Notes: a model not told the origin generated them from the letters alone. A DNA stretch of 64,000 nt from an uncultured Clostridium sp. (GCA_948473335.1 CAOKXF010000001.1:1-64000), one strand, 5' to 3'. Positions 16,483 through 27,258 are shown, numbered from the stretch's first letter. Made by a program: numbers and translations.

Positions 16483-18123
16483 ATGAAAGTAAAATATAAA
16501 GATAAAGAAATAGAAACAAAAGAAGGAAATAAAATATCAGAAATATTAAAAGAAAAAATAGAAAAAAGCGAAGATATAGTAATAGGAGCAAAATACAATA
16601 ATGAATATCAAAATTTAGATTATAAAATAGAAGAAGAAGGAAGAATAGAATTAATAGATATCACAGAAAAAGAAGGAATAAACATATATAGAAGGACACT
16701 AATATACATAATGGGAAAAGCAATGGAAGAATTATATCCAAAAGCACTTATGCAAGTGGATTATCAATTAGGAGATTCAATGTATTGTGATATAGAAGAT
16801 CAGGAAGCAACAGAAGAAATAATACAGAATTTGAAAAAGAAAATGAGAGAAATAATAGAAAAAGACATTAAAATAGAAAAAATAGAAATGAATAGAGAGG
16901 AAGCAGAAAAATTTTTCAAAGAAAAGAAAATAAACAGAGGATTATTGCAATTAGATATACAACAAAATGAAACAATATATATGTATAAATGCGAAAACTA
17001 TTATAACTATATATATGGAGAAATAGCAAATAGAACAGGAGCAACACAAGTATTTGATGTAGTAAAATACCAAAAAGGATTTCTAATAAGATATCCATCA
17101 AGAAAATCGCCAAACCAATTAACAGAATATGACCAAGCAAAAAAATTAGCATGGGCATTTGAAGAGTATGACACAATACATAGAATATTAAAAATAGATA
17201 CAGTATATAGACTAAACAAAGCAATAAAAGAAGATAGAATAAAAAATATAATAATGTTAGACGAAGCATTACATGAAAAAAAGATAGCAAATATAGCAGA
17301 TAAAATAGCACAAAGAAAAGGAATCAAAATGATATTAATAGCAGGACCATCATCATCAGGGAAAACGACATTTGCACAAAGATTAGGATTACAATTACAA
17401 CTAAATGGAATAAAACCAGTAACAATATCAGTAGATAACTATTTTGTAGAAAGATGGCAAAATCCAAAGACAGAAACAGGAGAATACGATTTTGAATGCA
17501 TAGAAGCGATAGATTTAGAATTATTCAACAATCACCTAACACGATTATTAAGAGGAGAAGAAGTAGAAATGCCACAATTTGATTTTAAAGAAGGAACAAA
17601 AAGATATTGTGGAGAGATGCTAAAATTAGAAGAAGATGAAGTGTTAGTAATAGAAGGAATACATTGCTTAAATGACAAATTAACAAGCAGTATACCAAAA
17701 GAACAAAAATACAAAATATATATAAGTGCATTAACAGTATTAAATATGGACTATTATAATAGAATATCAACAACAGATACAAGACTAATAAGAAGAATAG
17801 TAAGAGACAACCAATTTAGAGGATATTCAGCGAAAGACACTATAAAAACATGGGGATTAGTAAACAAGGGAGAACAAAAAAATATATTTCCATTTCAAGA
17901 AAGCAGTGACAGCATATTTAATACATCATTAATATATGAATTAGCAGCATTTAGAAATGTAGTAATGCCATTATTAGAAGAAATAAAACCAGAAGATGAT
18001 GAATATCCTGAAGCCAGAAGACTATATGAAATGTTAAAATATTTTGAACCAATACCAAATACAATGATACCAACAAATTCTCTAATAAAAGAGTTTTTAG
18101 GAGGGGGAGACTTTAAATATTAA
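16483..18123 (+). CDS. Nucleoside (uridine) kinase-like protein with TGS-type N-terminus
   Basis: 546 residues. The N-terminal ~60 residues look like a TGS/ubiquitin-like fold (KVKYKDKEIETKEGN), followed by a domain related to the editing region of threonyl-tRNA synthetase. The C-terminal half is a phosphoribulokinase/uridine-kinase domain: Walker A GPSSSGKTTFAQR near residue 288, ISVDNYFVER, and VIEGIHCLND. Clostridia commonly carry this fusion. The expected reaction is ATP-dependent phosphorylation of a nucleoside, but the true substrate is not established. Its last codons run into a set of tandem repeats that also form the leader of the next gene. Confidence 0.85.
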   Translation: MKVKYKDKEIETKEGNKISEILKEKIEKSEDIVIGAKYNNEYQNLDYKIEEEGRIELIDITEKEGINIYRRTLIYIMGKAMEELYPKALMQVDYQLGDSMYCDIEDQEATEEIIQNLKKKMREIIEKDIKIEKIEMNREEAEKFFKEKKINRGLLQLDIQQNETIYMYKCENYYNYIYGEIANRTGATQVFDVVKYQKGFLIRYPSRKSPNQLTEYDQAKKLAWAFEEYDTIHRILKIDTVYRLNKAIKEDRIKNIIMLDEALHEKKIANIADKIAQRKGIKMILIAGPSSSGKTTFAQRLGLQLQLNGIKPVTISVDNYFVERWQNPKTETGEYDFECIEAIDLELFNNHLTRLLRGEEVEMPQFDFKEGTKRYCGEMLKLEEDEVLVIEGIHCLNDKLTSSIPKEQKYKIYISALTVLNMDYYNRISTTDTRLIRRIVRDNQFRGYSAKDTIKTWGLVNKGEQKNIFPFQESSDSIFNTSLIYELAAFRNVVMPLLEEIKPEDDEYPEARRLYEMLKYFEPIPNTMIPTNSLIKEFLGGGDFKY

Positions 18124-18232
18124 TTCGAATTTATAAAAGAAAAAGAGGAGATTTTAAATATTAACTTTGATTTAAAATAAATAAGGAGGAAACTCTAAAT
18201 ATTAATTTTGGTTTCAGAAAAATAAGGAGGAT
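18098..18232 (+). repeat. Tandem 40-46-bp repeats, each with a ribosome-site-like AGGAGG
   Basis: Three degenerate copies share AGGAG, then (A)CTTTAAATATTAA and an A/T tail. They begin near 18098 (inside the end of the kinase gene), 18146 and 18185. A fourth AGGAGG at 18224 serves the next ORF. Confidence 0.65.
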
Positions 18233-18245
18233 AACAAAAAGGTCA

Positions 18246-18572
18246 ATGAATAATAGCAAATTTACAGAAATAGACGAAGAATTTATATGTGAAAATTGTG
18301 GAAAAAAAGTAAATAAATTAGGATATTCATGTAGAAATCATTGCCCATATTGTTTACACTCAAAACACTTAGATATAAATCCAGGAGATAGAGCAGAAAG
18401 TTGTCATGGAATATTAGAACCTATAGGATTAGAGACAAATAGTAAAAAAGGATACATAATAGTATTTAGGTGTAAAAAATGTGGAGAAATCAGAAAAAAT
18501 AAAGTAGCAAAAGATGATGATATGAATAAAATAATAGAGTTAAGTAGTAAAATAAACAAGCAAGAGTATTGA
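18246..18572 (+). CDS. RNHCP-domain protein
   Basis: A 108-residue protein of unknown function that matches my memory of the RNHCP family: CENCGKKV, then GYSCRNHCPYCLHSKHLD, then GDRAESCHG, then FRCKKCGEIRKNK. The paired cysteines suggest a zinc ribbon, possibly nucleic-acid binding. AGGAGG at 18224 is rather far upstream of ATG 18246. The stop overlaps the -35 box of the cysS promoter. Confidence 0.75.
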   Translation: MNNSKFTEIDEEFICENCGKKVNKLGYSCRNHCPYCLHSKHLDINPGDRAESCHGILEPIGLETNSKKGYIIVFRCKKCGEIRKNKVAKDDDMNKIIELSSKINKQEY

Positions 18573-18597
18573 TATATCAATATATATGTAGTATAAT
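18569..18597 (+). promoter_or_regulatory. Promoter for cysS
   Basis: TTGATA (18569-18574), 17-bp spacer, TATAAT (18592-18597). Confidence 0.65.
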
Positions 18598-18641
18598 ATC
18601 AAATAAATTTACATAATGCTGAAAAATCGGAGGGAAAAGCA

Positions 18642-20105
18642 ATGAGAATATATAATTCAATGAGTGGAAAGAAAGAAGATTTCAAACCAATAAAAGATGG
18701 TGAAGTTAAAATGTATGCATGTGGAATAACAGTATATGATTTAAGTCATATAGGTCATGCAAGACAAGCAATAGTATATGCGATGATAACACAATATTTA
18801 AAATATAAAGGATATAAAGTAACATATGTAAGAAACTATACTGATGTAGATGACAAAATAATAAAAAGATCAAATGAAAAAGGAATTAATGCATTAGAAT
18901 TTTCAAAACAGCAAATAGAAGAAAATGAAATAGATATGAGAAATTTACATGTAGCAGATGCAGATATACAAACAAAAGCATCAGAGTACATAGGACATAT
19001 AATAGAATTTGTAAAAGAATTAATAGAAAAGGGATATGCATATCCAACAGAAAAAGGAGATGTGTATTTTGCAGTTAAGAAATTTCCTGAATATGGAAAG
19101 TTATCACATAGAAAAATAGAAGATATGTTAAATGGTGTAAGAATTGAAATAGAAGAAGGTAAAAGGGAGCCTATAGATTTTGCATTATGGAAATCAGCAA
19201 AACCTGGAGAAATATATTGGGAATCACCATGGGGAAAAGGAAGACCAGGATGGCATATAGAATGTTCAGCAATGGCATTAAATACGCTAGGAGAGACAAT
19301 AGATATTCATGGAGGAGGAAGAGATTTATTATTCCCACATCATGAAAATGAAATAGCTCAAAGTGAATGTTTAACAGGGAAGCCATTTGCAAAATATTGG
19401 ACACATTGTGGATTAATAAAAATAAATGGAGAAAAAATGAGCAAGTCATTAGGAAATTCATTAACAATAAGAGATGCATTAAGTATGTATAATTATGAAG
19501 TAATTAAATATTTAATGTTATCAAAACATTATGGTTCAGATATGGATATATTGGATAGCGATTTTCAGTTATCAGAAAGTCATATGTATTATTTTTATAG
19601 TACAATAAAAGCAATGAAAGAATTTATAGAAAAATACAGTGAACAAGAGACAGTAGAAGAAGTAGATGATGAAATTACAAATTCCATAATACCTACATTT
19701 ATAGAATATATGGATGATGATTTCAACACAGCAGGAGCGCTATCAAATTTACACAGTATATTTAAACATGCTAATAATTTGATGAAAACAGCTAATAAAG
19801 GCAATAGGAAGACAGTAGCAAATATATTAAGTAAAATGCTAAAAAATATTAATGAAGTTTATTCAATATTAGGATTATTTGGGCAAATACCAGAAGAATT
19901 TATATTAATGATGAAGAGAAAGTATATAGAAAAACTTAATATTGATGAAAATTATATAAACGAAAAAATAGAAAAAAGACTAGAAGCAAAGAAGTCAAAA
20001 GATTTTGATACAGCAGATAAAATTAGAACAGAACTTGATAATATTGGTATTATTTTAAATGATACAGTTGATGGGACTGTTTGGGATATAAAAGAATTAT
20101 ATTAA
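18642..20105 (+). CDS. cysS: Cysteinyl-tRNA synthetase
   Basis: A class I enzyme of 487 residues that charges tRNA-Cys. The sequence shows HIGH at residues 36-39 (in LSHIGHARQ), the zinc/cysteine site CSAMA and HGGGRDLLFPHHENE, KMSKS near 265-269, a DALR-like helical domain, and the usual C-terminal ending near DTVDGTVWDIKELY. AGGG precedes the ATG. No T-box is visible; the leader is short with its own promoter. Confidence 0.96.
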   Translation: MRIYNSMSGKKEDFKPIKDGEVKMYACGITVYDLSHIGHARQAIVYAMITQYLKYKGYKVTYVRNYTDVDDKIIKRSNEKGINALEFSKQQIEENEIDMRNLHVADADIQTKASEYIGHIIEFVKELIEKGYAYPTEKGDVYFAVKKFPEYGKLSHRKIEDMLNGVRIEIEEGKREPIDFALWKSAKPGEIYWESPWGKGRPGWHIECSAMALNTLGETIDIHGGGRDLLFPHHENEIAQSECLTGKPFAKYWTHCGLIKINGEKMSKSLGNSLTIRDALSMYNYEVIKYLMLSKHYGSDMDILDSDFQLSESHMYYFYSTIKAMKEFIEKYSEQETVEEVDDEITNSIIPTFIEYMDDDFNTAGALSNLHSIFKHANNLMKTANKGNRKTVANILSKMLKNINEVYSILGLFGQIPEEFILMMKRKYIEKLNIDENYINEKIEKRLEAKKSKDFDTADKIRTELDNIGIILNDTVDGTVWDIKELY

Positions 20106-20143
20106 ATGATATAAATTTGTAGCAATTGATGGAGAAGATAATT

Positions 20144-21031
20144 ATGATTTTAGATGTTAGAAGAGATAATATTGAAGAAAATTACAAAAAGCAATCAGAT
20201 AATAAAAATATGATATATGGAAAAGCAAAAGGGATTTTTTTATTAAATAAATATTTACCTGATTTATATCCATATAAAAAAATACAAATAATATCATCAA
20301 TAGAAGAGTGGAATAAAATCAAAGACAAATTGCCAGAAAGAGTAACTACAAGAACAGATACGAAAATAGGAGACTATAGAAATGTAAGAATATCTGGAAC
20401 TAGTGGAAAAAAAGAAGACATTCCATTAGAGTTAGAAGAAGTAAAAAAACAAAATCCAGATGGAGTATTATTATTGTTAAATACAAAATTCCCAACTATA
20501 CCACGATATGAAAATAATGGAGGATTTAGTGTTGGGTTCAATATTAATGAGAACGTAGTTATAGAATTAGTAGGAAAAGGATTTGATGGAAGAGAATTAA
20601 CAAGAGAAAAAGCTGTGCATGAAAGATATATCATACCATGGAATGAAGTTTTGTTTATTAGAAATAAGAAAGATATGATAAAGAATAGAAATGTATTAAT
20701 GTATGAAATCTGTGATGATGAATACAAAAGAACAAGGCAAGAAAGACTAAAATTTTTAGGAGAAATAGAAAAAGAAACAGACAAAGAAATAATAGAAGAA
20801 AATGTGCCTATAGCATACAAAGAATTAGATGAAGAAATAATAAAAAGTATTCTAGATGATATAATTCTTGAATTATGTAAGAGAAAAAATGATTTATTAA
20901 GAGATGGATTAAAAAATTTTAATGTGCAAGGAAATATAGTTGATGGAAAAATTGTACCATGGGAAATTTTTAGACCAGAGAGATTAATAGCTAAAGAAAA
21001 CCCAAAAGAAGATGATTATGAAGAGAGATAA
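20144..21031 (+). CDS. Uncharacterised protein
   Basis: A soluble, charged protein of about 295 residues that I do not recognise. Visible stretches are a Lys/Ile-rich N-terminus, a middle with GGFSVGFNINENVVIE and GKGFDGRELTREK, and a C-terminal IVDGKIVPWEIFRPERL. There is no signal peptide or membrane segment. ATG 20144 was chosen because GGAGAA lies 7 bp upstream; TTG/ATG alternatives at 20126 and 20129 overlap that ribosome site. It follows cysS by 38 bp and may be co-transcribed. Confidence 0.6.
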   Translation: MILDVRRDNIEENYKKQSDNKNMIYGKAKGIFLLNKYLPDLYPYKKIQIISSIEEWNKIKDKLPERVTTRTDTKIGDYRNVRISGTSGKKEDIPLELEEVKKQNPDGVLLLLNTKFPTIPRYENNGGFSVGFNINENVVIELVGKGFDGRELTREKAVHERYIIPWNEVLFIRNKKDMIKNRNVLMYEICDDEYKRTRQERLKFLGEIEKETDKEIIEENVPIAYKELDEEIIKSILDDIILELCKRKNDLLRDGLKNFNVQGNIVDGKIVPWEIFRPERLIAKENPKEDDYEER

Positions 21032-21157
21032 AACAAAAATTGTTTTGTATAGTACATAGAGAATGATATTAAAAAGCTAAATATAAAAAATACTAAATGA
21101 TGTAGTAAAAATTAAATATTTATGGTACAATATAAAGAGATTAGGAGGATTTAAAAT

Positions 21158-21334
21158 ATGAGTGATAAACAATTAATTTTAAATACAGTTCAGAAAATAG
21201 ATGATAAAACAAGTTATGAAGAAATATTATATGCTCTTTATACACAATTAGAGATACAAAAAGGAATAAAAGATATGAAAGATGGAAATACAAAAAGCAA
21301 AAGTGAAGTAAAGGAGATTATAAATAAATGGTAA
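21158..21334 (+). CDS. Small antitoxin partner of a ParE/RelE-type toxin
   Basis: A 58-residue acidic/lysine-rich helical protein beginning MSDKQLILNTVQKIDDKTSYEE, with a strong AGGAGG site. It overlaps the next gene by 7 bp in an ATGGTAA arrangement, typical of antitoxin-toxin pairs. I infer the role from size and context; there is no clear DNA-binding motif, as in short ParE antitoxins that lack one. Confidence 0.65.
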   Translation: MSDKQLILNTVQKIDDKTSYEEILYALYTQLEIQKGIKDMKDGNTKSKSEVKEIINKW

Positions 21335-21630
21335 TTTGGACTAATAATGCAATATCACATATTACAGAGTTTATTAACGAAGCGAGGGAAGATACTAATA
21401 AAGTAGCTAAATCTTATATAAATAAACTAGTTGACTATGTAGATGTATTAGAGACAATGCCAGAGGTAGGTAAAAAATTAGAATATATTATATCAGATTA
21501 TTCAGTAAGGCAAATAATTTATAAAAACCATAGAATTATTTATAATATTAAAGGAAATGATGCTGTTATTTTAGCTGTTTTACATACAAAATTAGATATT
21601 AATAAAGCATTAAGAAAGCTAAAAATATAA
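21328..21630 (+). CDS. ParE/RelE-family toxin
   Basis: A 100-residue basic protein with the RelE/ParE pattern: an N-terminal helical pair (ISHITEFINEAREDTNKVAKSY), PEVGKKL, then YSVRQIIYKNHRIIYNIKGNDAVILAVLH. ParE relatives poison gyrase and RelE relatives cut mRNA on the ribosome; the sequence alone does not decide. It starts inside the antitoxin gene, which implies translational coupling. Confidence 0.8.
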   Translation: MVIWTNNAISHITEFINEAREDTNKVAKSYINKLVDYVDVLETMPEVGKKLEYIISDYSVRQIIYKNHRIIYNIKGNDAVILAVLHTKLDINKALRKLKI

Positions 21631-21658
21631 AATAAAAATTCATTTTACAAAAAATATC

Positions 21659-21687
21659 TTGACCAAAAAACAAAAACATGTTAATAT
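21659..21687 (+). promoter_or_regulatory. Promoter of the ileS T-box leader
   Basis: TTGACC (21659-21664), 17-bp spacer, TAATAT (21682-21687). Confidence 0.75.
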
Positions 21688-21699
21688 AGTAACATAAAA

Positions 21700-22003
21700 T
21701 AAAAAGAAAAACAAAAACAAGGACACGATAAATAATAAAATATCTAGTAGAGAGTATGGGAATGGTGAAATCCATACAAGTAAAAATTATTTATTATCAC
21801 CTATGTTGTTGCAAAGCAGAAAATAAAAGTAAGTTTTGCCGTATACTTGCGTTAAAAGTAAAAAAGAGAGAATAAATTAATTAGTGAGACTAAAGCAAAT
21901 TGAAAATTACTAAAATTTATGAAATTAATTATTAAAATAGGTGGTACCGCGGAAATATCCATTTCGTCCTAAGCATAGGCACGAATTGGATATTTTTTAT
22001 AAT
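21700..22003 (+). ncRNA. T-box leader of ileS
   Basis: A tRNA-sensing leader. A stem-I region contains AGAGAGTATGGG-type conserved bases. ATC at 21796-21798 is a candidate isoleucine specifier. The T-box AGGTGGTACCGCG lies at 21939-21951. A terminator hairpin follows (arms near ATATCCATTTCGTCC and GGCACGAATTGGATAT, then Ts). Uncharged tRNA-Ile should favour the antiterminator and ileS expression. Confidence 0.93.
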
Positions 22004-22029
22004 TAACAAAAAGAAGGGGGAAAACAAAA

Positions 22030-25000
22030 ATGTATAAAAAAGTAGAATTAAAAAACGGGTTTGTAGGAATGGAAAAAGAGGTAGCTGAAAAGTGGAAAGC
22101 AAAAGAAATAATAAAAAAGAATTTCGAAATGAATAAAGGAGGAAGGTATTTCACATTTTATGATGGGCCACCAACAGCGAATGGAAAACCACATGTAGGA
22201 CATATAGAAACAAGAGTAATGAAAGATATAATACCAAGATATAAAGTAATGAAAGGATATCAAGTATTAAGAAAAGCAGGATGGGATACACATGGATTAC
22301 CAGTAGAATTAGAAATAGAAAAGAAGCTAGGAATATCAGGAAAAGAACAAATAGAAGAATATGGAGTAGAAAAATTCGTAAAAGAGTGTAAAGAAAGTGT
22401 ATTCACATATGTATCAATGTGGGAAAAAATGACAGAGCAAGTTGGATATTGGGTAGATATGGAAGACCCATATGTAACATACCATAATGAATATATAGAA
22501 TCAGTATGGTGGGCATTAAGTGAAATGTGGAAAAAAGGATTATTATATGAAGGACACAAAGTAATGCCATATTGTCCAAGATGTGGAACAGCACTATCAT
22601 CACACGAAGTAGCACAAGGGTACAAAGATGTAAAAGACTTAACATGTACAGCAAAGTTCAAAATAAAAGGAGAAGACAACAAATATATATTAGCATGGAC
22701 AACAACACCATGGACGTTACCATCAAACTTAGCGTTATGTGTAAATAAGACATATGAATATGTAGATGTAAAAGTAAATGTAGGAACAGAAGAAGAGCCA
22801 GTATATGAAATATATGTAATAGCAAAAGAATTGTGTGAAAGAGTATTAAAAGACAAAGAATATGAAGTATTAAAAACATATAAAGGAGAAGAATTATTAG
22901 GAACAGAATATGAGCAATTAATGCCATTTGCAAAACCAGAAGGAAAAGCATATGTGGTAATACATGGAGATTATGTAACAACAGAAGACGGAACAGGAAT
23001 AGTACACATAGCACCAGCATATGGAGAAGATGACAGTTTAGTTTCAAAACAAAATGGAATAGCATTTGTAAATTTAGTAGATAAATCAGGAAATTTTGTA
23101 CCAGAGGTAGAGCCTTGGGCAGGAAGATTTGTAAGAGATTGTAATGAAGATATATGTAAATGGTTAGAAAACGAAAACAAATTATTTTCAAAAGAAAAAC
23201 ACTTGCACTCATATCCACATTGTTGGAGATGTGACACACCACTATTATACTATCCAAAAGAGAGCTGGTTTGTAGCAATGACAAAATTAAGAGACAACTT
23301 AGTAACAAATAATAATAAAATAAATTGGTATCCCGACACAATAAGAACAGGAAGATTTGGAAAATTTCTAGAAAATGTAATAGATTGGGGAATATCAAGA
23401 GACAGATATTGGGGAACACCATTGCCAATATGGGAATGCGAATGTGGACACAAAGAGTGTATAGGTTCAATAAAAGAGTTAAAAGAAAAAGGAATAGATG
23501 TACCAGAAGATATAGAATTGCACAAACCATATATAGATGAAGTATATTTAAAATGTTCAGAATGTGGAAATAAAATGAAAAGAGCAAAAGAAGTAATAGA
23601 CTGTTGGTTTGATTCAGGGTCAATGCCATTTGCACAATTGCACTATCCATTTGAAAACAAAGAAACATTTGAAGCAAACTTCCCAGCACAATTCATATCA
23701 GAAGCAATAGACCAAACAAGAGGATGGTTCTATACATTACTTGCAATATCAACATGTCTATTTGATAAACCATCATATGAAAACTGTATAGTATTAGGGC
23801 ATGTATTAGATAGCAAAGGACAAAAAATGTCAAAATCAAAAGGAAATGGTGTAGACCCAATGGTATTATTGAATGAAGTTGGAGCAGATGCAACAAGATG
23901 GCATTTCTACACATGTAGTAGTCCATGGTTACCTACAAGATTAGGATTGGAAAATGTACAAGAGACACAAAGAGGATTTTTAAGTACATTGTGGAATGTA
24001 TACTCATTTTATGTGTTATATGCAGAAATAGATAAATTTAATCCATTAGAATATGCAAATTTTAAATCAGAAAATGTAATGGATAGATGGATAATATCAA
24101 AATTAAATACATTAGTAAAAGAAGTAGATAAAAAGTTAGAAAATTATGATATAACAAATGCAGCACTATTAATAGATGACTTTACAGATGAATTATCAAA
24201 TTGGTATATACGTACAAATAGAGAAAGATTCTGGACGGAAACTTTAGAAGATGACAAAATAGGAGCATACACAACATTATATAAAGTATTAACAACATTA
24301 GTAAAAGTTGCGGCACCATTTGTACCATTCATGACAGAAGAAATATATCAAAATTTAGTAGTAGGATTAGATAAAAATTCTCCAGAGAGTGTACACTTAT
24401 GCTTATGGCCAGAATATGATGAAAAAGCTGTAGATACTAAACTAGAAAAAGAGATGGACTTAGCATATAAACTAGTAAAATTAGGAAGAAGTGCAAGAAA
24501 TGTATCAAATATAAAAAATAGACAGCCATTATCAAAAATATTAATATCAGCAACTGAACTACCAGAATACTATGGAAAGATAGTAAAAGAAGAATTAAAT
24601 GTAAAAGAAGTAGTTTTAGGAGCAGATATGACAGAATATGTAAGTTTTGAAATAAAGCCAAATTTACCAGTATTAGGAAGAGAATATGGAAAACTAATAC
24701 CACAAATTAAGCAAGAATTAGCTAAAATGAATCAAATGGAACTTGCAACAAAAGTAAAAAATGGAGGCATAGAATATTTGCAAATAGATGACACAACAAT
24801 AGAGTTGACACAAGAAACTTTACTTGTAACAATGCAAGGAAAAGAAGGATTTGCTTTCAGTGGAGAAGGAGAATTTGGTGTAGTATTAGATACAACTCTA
24901 ACGCCAGAATTAATAGAAGAAGGATATGTACGTGAAGTATTATCAAAAATCCAAAATATGAGAAAAGATAAGGGATTTGAAGTGTTAGATAAAATAAACT

Positions 25001-25167
25001 TATATGTATCAGAGAATGAAAAAATAGAAGCGGTTATTAAGAAATTTGAGAATGTTATAAAAAGAGATACATTGACAGTAGACATATTTTATAATAAGGA
25101 ACACAGTGGATACACAGAAGTTAATATAAATGGAGAGAGTTTAAAAATAGATGTAGAAGTTATATAA
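22030..25167 (+). CDS. ileS: Isoleucyl-tRNA synthetase, long (type 2-like) form
   Basis: A 1045-residue class I enzyme that charges tRNA-Ile and edits valine. The sequence shows PHVGH near residues 55-58, the editing domain with [14 protein letters not shown]-like cysteine pairs (CGHKEC, CSECGNK) in the catalytic insert, KMSKS near 599-603, and an anticodon-binding helical domain. The length and the extended C-terminus without a terminal zinc knuckle resemble the eukaryote-like IleS2 class, whose members are often naturally insensitive to mupirocin; that is family knowledge, not shown here. AAGGGGG precedes the ATG, and a T-box leader controls it. Confidence 0.96.
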   Translation: MYKKVELKNGFVGMEKEVAEKWKAKEIIKKNFEMNKGGRYFTFYDGPPTANGKPHVGHIETRVMKDIIPRYKVMKGYQVLRKAGWDTHGLPVELEIEKKLGISGKEQIEEYGVEKFVKECKESVFTYVSMWEKMTEQVGYWVDMEDPYVTYHNEYIESVWWALSEMWKKGLLYEGHKVMPYCPRCGTALSSHEVAQGYKDVKDLTCTAKFKIKGEDNKYILAWTTTPWTLPSNLALCVNKTYEYVDVKVNVGTEEEPVYEIYVIAKELCERVLKDKEYEVLKTYKGEELLGTEYEQLMPFAKPEGKAYVVIHGDYVTTEDGTGIVHIAPAYGEDDSLVSKQNGIAFVNLVDKSGNFVPEVEPWAGRFVRDCNEDICKWLENENKLFSKEKHLHSYPHCWRCDTPLLYYPKESWFVAMTKLRDNLVTNNNKINWYPDTIRTGRFGKFLENVIDWGISRDRYWGTPLPIWECECGHKECIGSIKELKEKGIDVPEDIELHKPYIDEVYLKCSECGNKMKRAKEVIDCWFDSGSMPFAQLHYPFENKETFEANFPAQFISEAIDQTRGWFYTLLAISTCLFDKPSYENCIVLGHVLDSKGQKMSKSKGNGVDPMVLLNEVGADATRWHFYTCSSPWLPTRLGLENVQETQRGFLSTLWNVYSFYVLYAEIDKFNPLEYANFKSENVMDRWIISKLNTLVKEVDKKLENYDITNAALLIDDFTDELSNWYIRTNRERFWTETLEDDKIGAYTTLYKVLTTLVKVAAPFVPFMTEEIYQNLVVGLDKNSPESVHLCLWPEYDEKAVDTKLEKEMDLAYKLVKLGRSARNVSNIKNRQPLSKILISATELPEYYGKIVKEELNVKEVVLGADMTEYVSFEIKPNLPVLGREYGKLIPQIKQELAKMNQMELATKVKNGGIEYLQIDDTTIELTQETLLVTMQGKEGFAFSGEGEFGVVLDTTLTPELIEEGYVREVLSKIQNMRKDKGFEVLDKINLYVSENEKIEAVIKKFENVIKRDTLTVDIFYNKEHSGYTEVNINGESLKIDVEVI

Positions 25168-25183
25168 TAGTATTTTTTCAAAA

Positions 25184-25242
25184 AGTACTTGTTAACTAAT
25201 AGGCGCAGATATGCGCCCATTAGTTAACAAGCTGTTTTTTAT
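25184..25242. terminator. Palindromic terminator, second copy of the TAATAGGCGC family
   Basis: Arms ACTTGTTAACTAATAGGCGCA and the near-complement ending TTAGTTAACAAGCT, with the same GATA loop and flanking A/T runs as at 14078. Bases outside the core differ from that copy but stay paired. Confidence 0.75.
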
Positions 25243-25430
25243 TTTGTAATATATAATCTATTCTGTAATACATAATCTATTCTTTTTCTTTTTTATGCCT
25301 TAGGAAAATCATTCGTAATATTAAAGAGCATAACAAGAAAATAGTTATGGAAGAATTAGATTTTTTTATATAAGAATTTGCTAATTAAAAAATCATATTC
25401 TTTTTTGCATATAATTAAGTTTTTCTTATA

Positions 25431-25459
25431 TTGTCAAAAAAATGTTGATATGATAAAAT
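25431..25459 (+). promoter_or_regulatory. Promoter for the MFS transporter
   Basis: TTGTCA (25431-25436), 17-bp spacer, TAAAAT (25454-25459), about 40 bp before the ATG. The 25243-25430 stretch shows no gene. Confidence 0.6.
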
Positions 25460-25500
25460 AAAAACGAAATATTAAATAATAAATAATTAGGAGAAAATGT

Positions 25501-26794
25501 ATGCAAACCAATAAAGAATTAAGTAAAATAAAGCGAAGGAATGCAAAAATATATCCAGTATATAAAATGTTTGCATGGGATTTACTATTTTTCTATTCAA
25601 TAGAATTCTTATTCTACACAATAACCAAAAAAGTAACAACATCAGAAGTATTAATAATAAATGGATTTTACTTATTATTTAGAATATTAATGCAAATACC
25701 AGCAGTAACGATAACTGACTTTTTAGGAAAAAGAAAAAGTATAATACTAGGAAATATAATGATAGCAATTTATGTATTAATTTTAATAATATTTCCAGGG
25801 GCAATAAGTATTATAATAGCAGACTTAATATTTTCTTTACGGATATGACATAAAAACAATTGCAGAAACAAATCTGTTATATGATTCTGTATCAACAAGA
25901 GGAGGAGAAGGATTATATTCAAAAATTGATGCAAAAGGAGGAAGTTGGTATTACATCCTAGATGGAATAGCATCATTAGTAGCAGGATATTTATTTGTAA
26001 TAAACAATTATATACCAATATATATATGCTTAGGATTTACAGTAATATCAACAATAATATCATTTAGATTTAAAGATATTTATGAAGTAAAAAAAGAAAA
26101 AAAATCAGGATTAGTGCAAACGTTGAAGGAATATAGAGGAGACTTAAAAAGTGCTTTTAAATTTATACTAAAATCAAAAAGAATGAAAGCATTTGTATTA
26201 TTTCAAATAGTATTTTATAGTTTAATAGAAATAATAGAAACATATAATAGTGACTTACTTGTAAATATAGGAATACCAGAACAACAATTTTCAATGATAT
26301 TTGCAATACTTACGTTGATAGGAGGAATTTCATTATCATTAAAAAGACCAATTGAAAAGAAACTAAAAAACAGAACACTATCATTTTTATCATTAATGTA
26401 TATAGGAGCATGTATAATTATAGGTGTAATTTCAAGTATATATTCAGGAACAGCAATAATACCAATAGTATTAATAATGTATGCAACACAAAAAATCTGT
26501 ATATCAATATGGTATATTTTAGAAAGCAAATATTTAAAGAATTTTACTAAAGAAGAAGATAGAAATAGAATAACATTTACATATGAATTTATAGGAGGAA
26601 TAGCTGCAAGTATATTCTCTGTTTTAGGAGGAGTATTACTAAAAATAATAAATGTAAAAAATGCATTTTTATTAGTAGGATTAGTAGCATTAATATGCAT
26701 GCTTGCAACCTTAAAATATATGAAAACAAGATTTGGATTAAAACCAGAAGAATATAAAAAAGAAGATTTAGAATTTGATTATATTGAAAAATAA
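25501..26794 (+). CDS. MFS transporter, two frames joined at an in-frame CGG
   Basis: A predicted 12-helix major-facilitator membrane protein of about 430 residues. The first 115 codons (four helices; DFLGKRKSIILGN is the typical loop 2-3 motif) end at TTA CGG ATA TGA. Skipping the C at 25840 gives TTA-GGA-TAT-GAC and continues as GYDIKTIAETNLLYDS with no further interruption to 26794, including a cytoplasmic loop and the remaining helices. The substrate is unknown. Without a +1 shift the product would be a short non-functional fragment. An internal ATG at 26114 is unlikely to be used alone because it would begin in mid-domain. This could also be a simple one-base insertion, but it fits a window-wide CGG pattern. 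Confidence 0.8.
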
Positions 26795-26817
26795 TATATT
26801 TAAGGAGATATATAAGA

Positions 26818-27258
26818 ATGAAATATATAGGAAGTAAAAATAAAAATATTGAATATAGAAAAAGACCAGGTGCATATGCAATAATAAAAAGAAAAGAAGA
26901 TAATAAAATAGGTATAGTAATGAATACAACAAATGAAAATGATTTTTTCTTCTTAGGTGGAGGAATCGAAAAAGGAGAGACAGAAATAGAAGCATTGAGG
27001 AGAGAATTAATAGAAGAATCTGGATATGCTATAAAAAATATAAAAGAATTTGACAAAGTAGGATCTTTTGTATATGCAGAAGATAAAGGATATTTAGAAG
27101 TAATAGCAAATGTATACATTGCAGAATTTGAAAAAAAAATAGTAGAACCTATTGAAAAGGACCATAAAGTACTATGGGTTACAGCAAATGAATATATAAA
27201 CAAAATGAGTCAAGAATGGCAAAGATATATATTGAAAGAATATATTGAAAAAGGTTAA
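26818..27258 (+). CDS. Nudix hydrolase
   Basis: A 146-residue enzyme that hydrolyses a nucleoside-diphosphate-linked compound. A complete Nudix box GGGIEKGETEIEALRRELIEE follows FFFLG and continues with SGY, giving the metal-binding REL.EE glutamates. The C-terminal WVTANEYINKM is the usual family tail. AAGGAG precedes the ATG, and the gene lies 23 bp after the transporter, likely in the same transcript. The substrate cannot be told from sequence. Confidence 0.9.
   Translation: MKYIGSKNKNIEYRKRPGAYAIIKRKEDNKIGIVMNTTNENDFFFLGGGIEKGETEIEALRRELIEESGYAIKNIKEFDKVGSFVYAEDKGYLEVIANVYIAEFEKKIVEPIEKDHKVLWVTANEYINKMSQEWQRYILKEYIEKG

Noticed and set aside
25501..26794. Treating all split genes simply as random sequencing indels
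   Set aside because: Indel errors favour homopolymers. The five in-frame CGG cases are not in homopolymers and share one rare triplet, while tens of long core genes are intact. The non-CGG breaks may still be errors or decay.
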